Assembly (NCBI GenBank): GCA_036272935.1
Contig: DATAXP010000011.1
Location: 1-64,000 of the forward strand
Length of the DNA stretch: 64,000 nucleotides
DNA from: DATAXP01 sp036272935
Lineage (GTDB): Bacteria; Planctomycetota; Planctomycetia; Pirellulales; PNKZ01
Direction of reading: 5' to 3'
The translations under genes and the position numbers were made by a program. Shown piece by piece: positions 53,151 to 62,565 of this stretch; the first letter of the stretch is position 1, and each line of letters starts with the position of its first letter. The notes below the pieces were generated by a model that had not been told where the DNA came from, did not search any database, and saw nothing but the letters and a program-made list of their open reading frames with translations.

Positions 53151-54503
53151 TTGCCAGCTTCGCTCGATCGCAATACGCGCACGCCGCCACAACCGACGCT
53201 CGCCGCTGCCACCGCGCACGGCCGGCGCAGTTGCCGCTCCGACCTGGCCGCTAGCGTTGGCGACGGCGCGATGGCCAGCATGATGGTCGGCACCGGCGAG
53301 ACGTACTTGCCGGCATTCGCCCTGGCGGCGGGGCTGGGCGAGGTCGCCTCGGGATTGGTGAGCACGGTGCCACTGTTGATGGGGGCGGTGCTGCAACTGG
53401 CCGGCCCCATGGCGATGCGGCGGGTCGGCTCGTACCGGCGCTGGGTGGTGATGTGCGTTGTCGTACAGGCAACCAGCTTTTTGCCTTTGGTGATTGCTGC
53501 GGCTCGGGGCACGGTGCGTCCGCCGCTAGTGTTTCTAACGGCCGCGGTGTACTGGGGAGCGGGCCTGGCTTCGAGTCCGGCTTGGAACACCTGGATGGGT
53601 ACGCTGGTGCCGCCACGCATTCGGGCACACTACTTCGCCCGGCGGACACGCATCAGTCAGGCGTGCGTGCTTGCGGCGTTCGTCGGCTCGGGGTTCGCGC
53701 TCCAGTGGGGCAGCACAGTCGAGAGCACCTTGGGCATCTTCGCGATGTTGTTTCTGGCTGCCTCCATCTGCCGGTTCGTTTCGAGCGTATTCCTTTCGTG
53801 CCAGAACGAGGCGACGGCCGACGTGCACGAGCACCGCACCGTATCGCTCGGCGAGCTGTTCGGGCGGATGCGACACGGCACCGACGGTTCGCTATTGCTG
53901 TACTTCCTGGCGGTGCAGTGCGCCGCGCAAATCTCGGGACCGTATTTCAACCCCTATCTGCTGCAACATCTGAAGTTCTCGTACCTCGACTACGTAACGC
54001 TGATCGGCGCGGCATTGGCCGGTCGCGTGGTGGCGATGCCGCTCTTGGGGCGCGTCGCCGGTCGCTACGGAGCACGCACGCTGCTGTGGATCGGAGGCGT
54101 GGGCATTGTGCCGATGTCGGCCGCGTGGTGCTTGTCGGACGGTTACTGGTATCTGCTCGGCCTGCAATTGGTGGTCGGCTTCACCTGGGGGGCGTACGAA
54201 CTGGCGGTGGCGTTGTTGTTCTTCGAGGCGATCGACGAGCGCGAACGGCACAGCCTGCTGACGAAATACAATTTCGCGCACGCCACGTGCACCGTGATTG
54301 GTTCGCTCGTCGGCGGCATGGCGCTCACCGGGCTGGGCAAGTCGCCGGCGGTGTATATGGGAGTGTTCGTCTGCTCGTCGGTCGCGCGGGCCGCGGTGCT
54401 CGTGCTGCTGTGGCGCGTGCCGAAGGCACCGGCCGAGCCGGAGCACCCGGTGACATTCCCGTTCACGCCGGCATCCGAAGAAAACGAAGCGCTCGCGGCG
54501 TGA
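53151..54503 (+). CDS. MFS transporter
   Basis: A 450-residue major facilitator with about twelve membrane segments. An N-terminal polar extension (about 1-35) precedes TM1 (GDGAMASMMVGTGETYLPAF); loop 2-3 has the MRRVGSYRRW form of the GxxxDRxGRR motif, and TM8 the GRYGARTLLWIGG repeat. Substrate unknown. It starts at TTG 53151, with GAGGTG seven bases upstream. The 3' end converges on mgtE across the family B repeat. Confidence 0.83.
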   Translation: MPASLDRNTRTPPQPTLAAATAHGRRSCRSDLAASVGDGAMASMMVGTGETYLPAFALAAGLGEVASGLVSTVPLLMGAVLQLAGPMAMRRVGSYRRWVVMCVVVQATSFLPLVIAAARGTVRPPLVFLTAAVYWGAGLASSPAWNTWMGTLVPPRIRAHYFARRTRISQACVLAAFVGSGFALQWGSTVESTLGIFAMLFLAASICRFVSSVFLSCQNEATADVHEHRTVSLGELFGRMRHGTDGSLLLYFLAVQCAAQISGPYFNPYLLQHLKFSYLDYVTLIGAALAGRVVAMPLLGRVAGRYGARTLLWIGGVGIVPMSAAWCLSDGYWYLLGLQLVVGFTWGAYELAVALLFFEAIDERERHSLLTKYNFAHATCTVIGSLVGGMALTGLGKSPAVYMGVFVCSSVARAAVLVLLWRVPKAPAEPEHPVTFPFTPASEENEALAA

Positions 54504-54529
54504 TTCGCGGTCGTCCGGCATTTGCGTCC

Positions 54530-54650
54530 ATTCGAAAAACCGCGTGGGGCAGGCATTCCTGCCTGCCAATAAGATCGCGGCCGAAGGCAGGCAGGAATGC
54601 CTGCCCCACGCGACTAACAAGGTGGCATACGGTTCTCGGATTAGGCTCTA
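54530..54650. repeat. Dispersed hairpin repeat, family B, copy 2
   Basis: Like the copy at 4561-4680, it has ends of the type CGAAAAACCGCG and GGTTCTCGGA, here enclosing two opposed copies of GGGGCAGGCATTCCTGCCTGCC-like arms. It fills the gap between the convergent MFS and mgtE genes and contains the mgtE stop codon at its edge. A two-way terminator role is likely. Confidence 0.75.
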
Positions 54651-56012
54651 AAGCAAGAACGCTTCCGCGATCGCGAAGTACGCCACGGTCCCAGACACAT
54701 CGACCAGGCACGACACGACCGGGTTGCTCATCAAGGCCGGATCGAGCCCGATCCGCTTGAGCGCCAGCGGCAACAGCGCGCCGACCAGGTTGCCGGCGAG
54801 CACGACGACCGCCACGCTCACAGCCACCACTTTGCCAAGCTGAAGAATATCAACGTCGCCGGTGGCGGACCGCGGCGTGAGCCACGCGCGCAAGAATCCC
54901 GCACCGGCCAGCGCCACCCCCAGCGACGCACCCATCAGAATCTCGCGCCACAGCACCCGGAACCAATCGCGCGGCGTCAGCTCGCCGAGCGCTAGCGCCC
55001 GGGTGATGAGCGTCGTCGACTGCGATCCGCAGTTTCCGCCGGCGGCAGTGATCAGTGTCAGAAACAGCACCAAGGCGGGAATCTCCTTGAACACGCGCTC
55101 GAAGCTCGTCAGCGCGGTGGTCGTCAGAAACCCGCCCAGAAACAGCACCGCCAGCCAAAAGACACGCTTCCGCCACAGCTCACCGAACGGCGTATCGAGA
55201 TAACCTTCTTCTAACGGCGTGAGGCCGCCCAAGCGCTGCACGTCCTCGGTCGCTTCGTCCACCAGCACGTCGGCCACGTCGTCGTGCGTGACGATCCCCA
55301 CCAGCCGATCCTCGTGATCGACGATCGGCAGCGCGATCAGGTCGTACTCGAGCAGCTTGCTGGCGATCTGCTCGCGGTCCTCGTCGACCGCGCCGTGCAC
55401 CACGTCCACTTGCATGATGTCGCCGACGCGCTTCGACGCCGGCGCCAGGATCAGGTCTTTCAGCGACACGAAACCCACCAGCTTCCGCTGCTCGTCGAGC
55501 ACGTAGCAGTAGTAGATCGTCTCGCGGTCGGGTGCCTCGTGACGCAGCTTGTCGATCGCGGCGGCGGCGGTCGCCTCGGCCGGCAGCGTCGCATAGTCGC
55601 TGGTCATCACCGCCCCGGCGGTCCCTTCCTGCTGGGCGGTGAGCAGGCGGATGTCTTCGCGCTCGGCCCGGGCCAACAGCGGCATGATCTGCTCGACGCG
55701 CTCGTGCGGCAGCCGGGTCACCAGGTCGGCACGTTCGTCGTGCGACATGTAGGTGAGCGTCTCGGCCAGCCCGCCGCGCTCCATGATCGCCGCGATGCCG
55801 TCTTGCAGCGTCGGGTCGAGATAGCTGAACACCGCGGCGCGATCGCGGCCGTCGAACAGCCGCAGCACGTGCAGCGCCTCCGGGGGCTCGAGGTCGTCGA
55901 GCATCTCGGCGCTCTCGGCCGGATGATGCGGCGCGAAGAACTCGCGCAGTGCCTCGTCGGCCCGATCGACGATCAACTCGCGCAGGTCGGGCGCCAACAA
56001 CGGGTGTCGCAT
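54648..56012 (-). CDS. mgtE: Magnesium transporter MgtE
   Basis: A 454-residue MgtE: an N-terminal superhelical domain (about 20-130), two CBS domains (about 137-255, magnesium sensing) and five membrane segments (about 285-454). VLFLTLITAAGGNCGSQSTT carries the conserved ion-pathway Gly/Asn/Gln residues, and MSNPVVSCLVDVSGTVAYFA the last. Full length. ATG 56012 (MRHPLLAPDLREL) fits family starts. The upstream amidotransferase gene ends 16 bases before it, on the same strand; no M-box riboswitch is seen. Confidence 0.93.
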   Translation of the reverse strand: MRHPLLAPDLRELIVDRADEALREFFAPHHPAESAEMLDDLEPPEALHVLRLFDGRDRAAVFSYLDPTLQDGIAAIMERGGLAETLTYMSHDERADLVTRLPHERVEQIMPLLARAEREDIRLLTAQQEGTAGAVMTSDYATLPAEATAAAAIDKLRHEAPDRETIYYCYVLDEQRKLVGFVSLKDLILAPASKRVGDIMQVDVVHGAVDEDREQIASKLLEYDLIALPIVDHEDRLVGIVTHDDVADVLVDEATEDVQRLGGLTPLEEGYLDTPFGELWRKRVFWLAVLFLGGFLTTTALTSFERVFKEIPALVLFLTLITAAGGNCGSQSTTLITRALALGELTPRDWFRVLWREILMGASLGVALAGAGFLRAWLTPRSATGDVDILQLGKVVAVSVAVVVLAGNLVGALLPLALKRIGLDPALMSNPVVSCLVDVSGTVAYFAIAEAFLL

Positions 56013-56028
56013 CGCGAGCGATCTCGGC

Positions 56029-56796
56029 CTAGAGCGAGTGCAGTTGGGCGCGAAAATCGCCCGAAACCGACAGGATACTCTGTTCCGGCACTTCTGACCA
56101 GGAACCAGACTCCGTTCGTGCTGCGATCGGCTCACTCGCAATCACCACGTGGTCCGGCGTCTGCAACCACGACAATGTTTGCCCCCACCGCGACGCGATC
56201 ACCGCATGACCATCGGTCAGCAGCAGGTTGAACTTCGCCGGCTTCCCTTCGTCGTCCACCGAGCCAAGCGTCAGCTCGTCGAGCTGGTGCAACACGTCGC
56301 TCATCGCCTCGACCGCGCCGAGGTTTTTGCGCAGCAGTCGATCGAGCAGCGCGCAGAACACCAGCTCGCTGTCGGTCGTGCCGCGGCGCGTGGCAAGAAT
56401 CGCCGGATCGATCTCGCGCTCCAACTGCGGCGCTACCTGATCGAAGTTGGTCACCGTGCCGTTGTGCGCGAACAGCCAGGGACCGTAGGCGAATGGATGG
56501 CAATTCTCGGCGACGCGCGAGCCTACTGAGGCATTGCGCACGTGGCCCAAGAACAGCCGCGAAGTCACCTGCCGAGCTGCATCAACAAACGCCGGATCGG
56601 TCCGCGCATCGCCCGGCGAGCGAATCACCCGCGGCTCGGCTCGTCCCGGCTCGTACCAGCCGACGCCCCAACCGTCGCCGTGGTTGTATTGCTTGGCATC
56701 GCAACATGCTTGGGCGCGCAGGCTGTTGCTCGCGTCGAGCAGATACTCGGCCGCGGCAACCGGCTGGCGAGCGGTGACAATCACGTGGCGACACAT
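56029..56796 (-). CDS. Class II glutamine amidotransferase (YafJ-like)
   Basis: A 255-residue N-terminal-nucleophile amidotransferase (Cys2 after removal of Met, MCRHVIV). RNASVGSRVAENCHPFAYGP and FAHNGTVTNFDQV are typical. It releases ammonia from glutamine, but no synthetase domain is attached, so the acceptor is unknown. It is upstream of mgtE in a two-gene transcript. Confidence 0.88.
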   Translation of the reverse strand: MCRHVIVTARQPVAAAEYLLDASNSLRAQACCDAKQYNHGDGWGVGWYEPGRAEPRVIRSPGDARTDPAFVDAARQVTSRLFLGHVRNASVGSRVAENCHPFAYGPWLFAHNGTVTNFDQVAPQLEREIDPAILATRRGTTDSELVFCALLDRLLRKNLGAVEAMSDVLHQLDELTLGSVDDEGKPAKFNLLLTDGHAVIASRWGQTLSWLQTPDHVVIASEPIAARTESGSWSEVPEQSILSVSGDFRAQLHSL

Positions 56797-56875
56797 GCTA
56801 AGAAGGGAAAGAAAGATGAGGGGTAAGAGGTGAGTTGCAATGGCGCAGCGCCCTGCATCCGCACTCTCCTACCTA

Positions 56876-58198
56876 TTATGGCTCGTCGTGCAAGTGCTTC
56901 AGAATTTCGAGCGATTGCTGCTCGATGATCTCGCCGGCCTGCGTGGTGAGATACGAGTGCTCGCCGAACCAGGTTTCATAGCTGCCTCCGGCGAATGCCT
57001 TGGCGGTAGGCACGTAGCCGTGGGCGCCGTTGGTCTGCTCGACAACCATCGTCCGCTTGAAGGGTGATTGTCGTTTGATATCCAGCCCGATCTGGCAGAA
57101 CAGTTCATTCGGATTGGTCACGATTGCGAAATCGTTTCCGATGCGTATGCCAGTGAGCGAGAAAGGATACGTCGGTTTCTCCCTCTGTTTCATTTCGTCG
57201 AATGTCTGGCGATAGTGTTCGAGCTGTGACGGCCAATTGCGCAGCACCTCGGCTTCCTTGAACGTCGGGCTCTCTCGTCCCGGCATCTCGATTTCATGAG
57301 TTTCAACCCACAGCGCAGGCTTGTCGATGAACTCGAGTTGTCCCAGGCAGCGCACAATCTCGGCGGACAGTTTTTCGGCGAACGGCTCCTTGCTCACGCT
57401 GCTGTAGGCCGGATTCACATCGCCGCACGCGCCCGCCAGAAACAACGTGGGCACCGCGTACCCGAGCTGCCGCACGACGTACTGCTGCACGTCGCCGGGG
57501 TAATCGGCCGAGATGACGGCTGCCCGGTTCGTGGCGGCGTGGCAGGCAAAGTCGAACACGACGGCCTTGTATCGTCCATCGTTGCCGACAACGGCCAGCA
57601 CGTTGACCTGGTCATCCGCGGGGCCTTCCGCCGGAAAGCGATTCGCCTCGGCGGGCTCTAGCTGCCAGCGGTTCCAGGCGTTTCCGTCCTGGATAACGCG
57701 GCGATTCTCGCTAATGCCTGCGACGTTTCCTGTTGCTGTTCCGATCTTGCAGGGCGCAAGATCACGAACGGCCAGCGCCACCGCCTCACCGATCGGGGTG
57801 ACCAGTTTGTCCTCGTAATAGGACCACAACGGACCCGAGTGCGTATGCGAAGAGCAGATAATCACATTGCCGGCTGGAATGCCGGTGGCCTGTTCGACGT
57901 GCTTGCGCGCCGCGGTTGCCAGGTCATGCGGATATTTGAGCGTATCCAAGGTAACGATCGCCACCTTGCGCGTGCCGGCCGAAATCACCAAGGCCTTGGC
58001 ATACAGACGACTGCCGACCGTTGCCGTCTTCTTCGGCGTCGGCGCGCCGCCTAGCACGACTGCTTCGGTCGGCGTGATATCGACGCTACCGACGCCGACA
58101 TTGAAGTAGCCAACGTCAGCCGTTTCATCACCGTCGCCGGCAAATGCGGGAGCGACCAGCAGGGCCAGAACGAGAATCGACGTCCAGGGGTTTCTCAT
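56876..58198 (-). CDS. Secreted neutral ceramidase-like protein
   Basis: A 440-residue protein with a signal peptide (1-20, APAFAG) and the neutral/alkaline non-lysosomal ceramidase N-terminal domain. The sequence has VGVGSVDITP, CSSHTHSGPLWS (about 110-121, metal-binding HTH) and LAGACGDVNPAYSS (catalytic GDVSP-like). In bacteria of this phylum the family is large and most members act on other N-acyl compounds or are of unknown activity, so ceramide as substrate is uncertain. Start ATG 58198 (MRNPWTSILVLALL). It is 17 bases downstream of the sulfatase stop. Confidence 0.85.
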   Translation of the reverse strand: MRNPWTSILVLALLVAPAFAGDGDETADVGYFNVGVGSVDITPTEAVVLGGAPTPKKTATVGSRLYAKALVISAGTRKVAIVTLDTLKYPHDLATAARKHVEQATGIPAGNVIICSSHTHSGPLWSYYEDKLVTPIGEAVALAVRDLAPCKIGTATGNVAGISENRRVIQDGNAWNRWQLEPAEANRFPAEGPADDQVNVLAVVGNDGRYKAVVFDFACHAATNRAAVISADYPGDVQQYVVRQLGYAVPTLFLAGACGDVNPAYSSVSKEPFAEKLSAEIVRCLGQLEFIDKPALWVETHEIEMPGRESPTFKEAEVLRNWPSQLEHYRQTFDEMKQREKPTYPFSLTGIRIGNDFAIVTNPNELFCQIGLDIKRQSPFKRTMVVEQTNGAHGYVPTAKAFAGGSYETWFGEHSYLTTQAGEIIEQQSLEILKHLHDEP

Positions 58199-58215
58199 CC
58201 CTCCGCCTCGAACCA

Positions 58216-59631
58216 TTACTCACCACTCACCAATAACTTCTTTAGTTCTGCAACTGTTGGCGCGTGCTGCGGGTCGTCGGCCAGGTTCACGTAGTCGTCC
58301 GGGTCGGTGGCCTGGTCGTACAATTCGGCCCCTTTGCGGCCTTCGTCCCACTCGGTGTATCGCCAGCGGTCGGTGCGCACGCTGCGCCCCAGCACGCCGC
58401 CGCGCTCGACGACGGTGAACGCGGCAGGCTTGCCGGGAAGCGATGGATCGTCGAGCACGGGGCGAAAACTTTTCCCTTGCAGATCGCTCGGCGCCGTGAG
58501 GCCGCACAAGTCGCAGAGCGTCGGATACACATCGACCAATTCGACGATCGCGTTCGTCGCCTTGCCCGCGCCGCGCGTCCCCGGCGACCACACAATCAGC
58601 GGCACGCGGGCCGATTCTTCGAACACCGTGCTCTTGTTCCACCAGCCATGCTCGCCGAGGTGGTAGCCGTGGTCGCCGAAGAAAACGACCACGGTGTTCT
58701 TCCAACGGTCGGTGGCGTCGAGCGCGGCCAACAGCTTGCCGACCTGGGCGTCCATGAACGACACGCCGGCCAGGTAGGCCCGCAGGAACTCGCGGCGGTC
58801 CTGGTCGGTGAACTTTGAAAAGTCGGTGGCCCTGGAAATCGCCAACGGCGCCGCTGGGCCGCGCTTCTCGGGAACCTGCGGCGGCTCGATGCTCTCCGGC
58901 GGGTACAGGTCGAAATACTTCTTCGGCGAGATGAACGGATCGTGCGGCTTGTTGAACCCGACGGCGAGAAACAACGGCTGCTCGCGCGGTTCGTTCAAGA
59001 TGCGCACCCCCTCGGCCGCGTATTGGCCGTCGGGCTGGTCTTCGTCGCCGCCATCGGCCGCCAACCAGCGACACCAGCCGCGGTTGCCGCCGGGATTGGT
59101 CATTTCGCGGCCTTCACCCTGCATGCCGGTCTTGGTGGGTGCGAAGACTTTCACCTCGTCCCACGAGCGCTCGGCATCGGCCCCGCCACTGGCGCTGAGC
59201 TTGGCCAGCTTGCCGCCGGCGTGAAAGATTTTCCCCAGGCTGACCGTGCGATAGCCGTTCTTCTTGAACAGTTCAGGCAGCGTTACCGCGTCGGGCAGCT
59301 TCTCACGAAAGTACAGGTCGTTGCTGAAGACGCGCGTCGTTTCGGGACGCAGCCCCGTGAGGAAGCTCGTCCGGCTGGCATTGCAGACCGGATACTGGCA
59401 ATACGCCCGATCGAACCGCATCCCGCGCTCGGCCAGCCGATCGACGTTGGGCGAGTGGGCGCGCGATACACCGTAGCAGCCCAGTTCGGGGCGCAGATCA
59501 TCGACGATGATCAGCAGCACGTTGGGCCGCTCGGCGGCTGCGGAAAGAGCGCCGGCACTCCATGCGCAGAACACCGCGATGACGGAAATCAATCGCAGCC
59601 GCGAGCGCCAGCGAGCGGTGTTCGGCGACAT
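58216..59631 (-). CDS. Secreted sulfatase, iduronate-2-sulfatase type
   Basis: A 471-residue sulfatase. The signal peptide (1-33) is followed by the metal site PNVLLIIVDDLRPELGCYG (D44, D45), the formylglycine site C83-N-A-S-R (VCNASRTSFLTGLRP), metal residues near FFGDHGYHLGEHGWWNKSTV and the family's KPHDPFISPKKYFDLY. It removes sulfate from sulfated glycans. The start at 59631 is chosen since codons upstream lie in a hairpin repeat; even so, the first residues (NTARWRSRLRL) are encoded by an arm of that repeat. Confidence 0.92.
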   Translation of the reverse strand: MSPNTARWRSRLRLISVIAVFCAWSAGALSAAAERPNVLLIIVDDLRPELGCYGVSRAHSPNVDRLAERGMRFDRAYCQYPVCNASRTSFLTGLRPETTRVFSNDLYFREKLPDAVTLPELFKKNGYRTVSLGKIFHAGGKLAKLSASGGADAERSWDEVKVFAPTKTGMQGEGREMTNPGGNRGWCRWLAADGGDEDQPDGQYAAEGVRILNEPREQPLFLAVGFNKPHDPFISPKKYFDLYPPESIEPPQVPEKRGPAAPLAISRATDFSKFTDQDRREFLRAYLAGVSFMDAQVGKLLAALDATDRWKNTVVVFFGDHGYHLGEHGWWNKSTVFEESARVPLIVWSPGTRGAGKATNAIVELVDVYPTLCDLCGLTAPSDLQGKSFRPVLDDPSLPGKPAAFTVVERGGVLGRSVRTDRWRYTEWDEGRKGAELYDQATDPDDYVNLADDPQHAPTVAELKKLLVSGE

Positions 59632-59674
59632 GCCGTGAGGAGCGCACGGAACCCCTCGCTGGCGCTCGGGGCTG
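59596..59674. repeat. Dispersed hairpin repeat, family A, overlapping sulfatase start
   Basis: Left arm 59596-59619 (CAGCCGCGAGCGCCAGCGAG then CGGT) pairs with right arm 59651-59674 with two mismatches in 24. The left arm lies inside the sulfatase signal-peptide codons. A related element lies at 62600-62676. Confidence 0.8.
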
Positions 59675-59693
59675 GGAAGGCTGTACATCATCT

Positions 59694-61520
59694 TCATAGC
59701 GCCTTCAGCAACCGGGTCCACCAGCTTGGCGTGGATTTGCGGGGCGCCTCGTCGGCCGATGCCGTGGTCACCGGCGAGCCTTCGCCCACCGGCACCGCGC
59801 TGAAGTAGCCGAGCATCATCTCTTCCCAGGTCTGGTCGCCCCAGCGCACCGTGGCCTTGGGGTCGGGATTCGAGAGGTTGTGCTCCGAGTTGTCGAAGTG
59901 CGCGGTGCAGATCAGCTTCGAGCCCTTGGGCAGCTCGACCGGCTCGGCGAAGTCGTAACGCAGTTGCCAGTTGAAATCCCAATGCGGCACGTCGAGCAGC
60001 ACTTGCCGGCGGCCGTCGGGGAACACCGCCTCGTACCGGAAGCTTTTGCCGCGCAGGTGCATGTGCGGCGTAAGCGTGAGCAGCTTCATGTCGACCGGTG
60101 CGGTGCGCTCGGCAGTGACCTCGTAATTCGGCGCCTCCGGGGGAATCTCGAACTTCCGGTTGCCGACGACGCCGCCGATGATGCGCGTCTTCACATCCTT
60201 CGGGTCGATGAACTTGAAGCCGACGTAGCTGCGGTCCTGGGCCGGGCGACCGTTGGGCGTGTAGTGCATCTGGAACACTAGCTTGGTGCCCTTGGGGATA
60301 CGAAACGCGGTCCCTTCCGGATAGCTGCACGGAGGCATGCCCGGAGCGTAGCCGACCAGTCCTCCGTCAGAGCTATTGGGTCGGCCACCACCTTTTTTCG
60401 ACGGATCGTGGAACATCACCACGATGTGGTGCACCACCGCGCGGTTGTCGGGGCGGGCTTCGGCGAATTGCACCCATTTATCCTCGGTGAAGCCGGGATC
60501 GACGACGTAATACTTGTACGCCACCTCTCCTTCGGCCGGCACGTCGACCGGCTTATCGGCGATGTGGAACACGGCGTCGGGCTCGGGAATCTGCCAGCCG
60601 GTGGTGAACTGCCGCGGCTCGGGGAGCTGCTTGGGATCGCCTTCGGGGCAGCCGGCGTCGACCCAATCGTAGATCGTTTGCTTTTCGTCGTTGGTGAGCC
60701 GGGCGGCGTTGGTGAACTTGCCGTGTTCGGGACTGGCGAACCACGGCGGCATCCGCTGCTCTTCGACCACCTCGGCAATGGTGTCGGCCCAGCTCACGGC
60801 GTCGTCGTAGCTGGTGAGCGAGAACGGCGCGATCTCGCCGGGACGATGGCAGCTCACGCAGCGAGCCTGGAAGACGCGCGCGACTTCGTTCGTGTAGGTG
60901 ATCGAAGTCTTGACGGCTGGCGGCGGATCACGATCGCGCCCAATGTGGCAGCCGACGACCGGCGTGGCCGCCTCGCTCACCGGCTTGCCGTTTAGCAGTT
61001 CATCGAGCGCGATGGCCAGATCACGGCGCGTCGGCTTGGGGCGCATCACGCCCGGCGCGTACTGATCGTCGATCCGGCCGTGATAGCGCACACTGCGCTC
61101 GGCATCGAGCACGAACACCTCGGGAGTGCGCTCGGCCCCGAGCCGGTCGGCCACTAACCGGCCATCGCTCTTTTGCGGCTGGTCTTTGAGCAGTGGGAAC
61201 TTAATCTCGTGCAGTCGGGCATGCGCGGCGATCTCGGCCAGCGTGTCTTGCCGATTCGCGTCGAGCCCAAGGAACTGCACGCCGCGCGGCTCGTACGCCG
61301 CGGCCAGGTCAACGAGCCGCTGCGAGTACAACTTTGCCAGCGGGCACTCGGTCCCCAGCACGGCGATCACGACGACCTTCTTATCGGCGTAATCGTTCAG
61401 CCGGTGCGCATTGCCGTGTACGTCGGGGAGAGAAAAATCGGCCACCTCGGCGCCGCGCAAAACAGAACTGAACAGCAGAGCGCAAACGGCCGCGAAGAGG
61501 CAAGCGAACTGACGCATCAA
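59694..61520 (-). CDS. Redoxin, haem c and copper monooxygenase fusion
   Basis: A 608-residue secreted protein with three parts after its signal peptide (1-23): a thioredoxin-like redoxin domain (about 25-180, C59 in LGTECPLAK, with the second Cys absent), a cytochrome-c-like haem region (C221-V-S-C-H225, distal-like Met near 257) and a peptidylglycine-monooxygenase-like copper domain (about 310-560; HHIVV at 364-365, MHYTPNG at 419, HMHLRG at 486-488). Such fusions are known in planctomycetes as putative copper type II ascorbate-dependent monooxygenases. Start is ATG 61520 or 61517. Same strand as the sulfatase, 62 bases upstream of its start. Confidence 0.82.
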   Translation of the reverse strand: MMRQFACLFAAVCALLFSSVLRGAEVADFSLPDVHGNAHRLNDYADKKVVVIAVLGTECPLAKLYSQRLVDLAAAYEPRGVQFLGLDANRQDTLAEIAAHARLHEIKFPLLKDQPQKSDGRLVADRLGAERTPEVFVLDAERSVRYHGRIDDQYAPGVMRPKPTRRDLAIALDELLNGKPVSEAATPVVGCHIGRDRDPPPAVKTSITYTNEVARVFQARCVSCHRPGEIAPFSLTSYDDAVSWADTIAEVVEEQRMPPWFASPEHGKFTNAARLTNDEKQTIYDWVDAGCPEGDPKQLPEPRQFTTGWQIPEPDAVFHIADKPVDVPAEGEVAYKYYVVDPGFTEDKWVQFAEARPDNRAVVHHIVVMFHDPSKKGGGRPNSSDGGLVGYAPGMPPCSYPEGTAFRIPKGTKLVFQMHYTPNGRPAQDRSYVGFKFIDPKDVKTRIIGGVVGNRKFEIPPEAPNYEVTAERTAPVDMKLLTLTPHMHLRGKSFRYEAVFPDGRRQVLLDVPHWDFNWQLRYDFAEPVELPKGSKLICTAHFDNSEHNLSNPDPKATVRWGDQTWEEMMLGYFSAVPVGEGSPVTTASADEAPRKSTPSWWTRLLKAL

Positions 61521-61560
61521 GCTACTCCTTTACCACTCACCGACTCACCTACTCATTCTT

Positions 61561-62481
61561 TCACGATGCAAAACACCTGTCCATCCGAACTGAAATCTCG
61601 CGTAGCCGTTCTTCGCCGCCGCCGCGCACCTCGGCACTGCCCCAGCCCTCGTAGCCGATCTCGCGCAGGGCGGTCATCACGGCCGGCCAATCGCAATCGC
61701 CTTCGAGCAGTTCGACGCCGAATCCCTTGCGCGTCCCTTCGTCGTTGGCGAGCTTGCGGCTGTATTCCTTGATGTCGAGCTTGAGGATCCGCTTACCGAG
61801 GATGCGAATCCACTGCTCGGGCCAGCCGTAGGCCACGATGTTGCCGACGTCGAAGTACGCCCCGACCCACGGGCTGTTGAACTCGTCGATGTAACGGGCC
61901 GTCTCCAGCGGGCTGAGCAAAAAGTTGTTCCAAACATTCTCGAAGGCGATCTTGACGCCGGTCTCCTCGGCCACCGGCAACGCCTTGCGAATCTCGGCCT
62001 GCGAGCGGTCGTAGGCCTCGGCGTACGACACTTCCTTGTTCACCACGGCCGGCACTAATAGAACCGTCGTCGCGCCGTAAAGTTTCGCGTCGCGCAAGGC
62101 GGCTTCGAGCGTGGCGACCGCCTGGGTCCGCACCTCTTTGCGGGGGTCGGAGAACGTGACCTTCCAGTGTGTCGCTTCGATCACGCCCGGAATCGCAAGG
62201 CCGGTCTTGTCGAAGGCGGCGAGGATTTCCTTCTTGTCGTAATCGATGTTGGGTGCGTCGAGCTCAACGCCGTCGAATCCCACGTCCGATAGCATCTTGA
62301 ACTTCTCGAGCATCGTGCCGTTGTGCTTGACCATCGAGAATTTGAGTGACTTTTTGAACTTCTTCTCCGTGTTCTTCTTCTCGGTGCTGGCACTGGGGGC
62401 TGCCGAGGCCAGTGCCGCGGCGGCAAGCGTCGTGCCAGCCGCGCCCAGGAACTCGCGGCGGGTGGGGAACTGCGACGGCAT
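61561..62481 (-). CDS. Tat-exported sugar phosphate isomerase/epimerase
   Basis: A 306-residue TIM-barrel protein with a twin-arginine signal (PTRREFLGAA, residues 7-16), in a family normally cytoplasmic. Metal ligands are likely E180 (IAFENVWNNF), D217 (GAYFDVGNIVAY), H-equivalent positions and E295 (GSAEVRGGG). Exported xylose-isomerase-like proteins are common in planctomycetes and may rework free sugars in the periplasm, fitting the neighbouring sulfatase. AGGAG lies nine bases before ATG 62481. Confidence 0.87.
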   Translation of the reverse strand: MPSQFPTRREFLGAAGTTLAAAALASAAPSASTEKKNTEKKFKKSLKFSMVKHNGTMLEKFKMLSDVGFDGVELDAPNIDYDKKEILAAFDKTGLAIPGVIEATHWKVTFSDPRKEVRTQAVATLEAALRDAKLYGATTVLLVPAVVNKEVSYAEAYDRSQAEIRKALPVAEETGVKIAFENVWNNFLLSPLETARYIDEFNSPWVGAYFDVGNIVAYGWPEQWIRILGKRILKLDIKEYSRKLANDEGTRKGFGVELLEGDCDWPAVMTALREIGYEGWGSAEVRGGGEERLREISVRMDRCFAS

Positions 62482-62565
62482 GGTTGGTTGCTCCTGGTTC
62501 GCGCGGCAGGTATCGTGACCGTAATCCCGCCAGCATACGCCCACCCCGCAGCACGAGCAACGATC

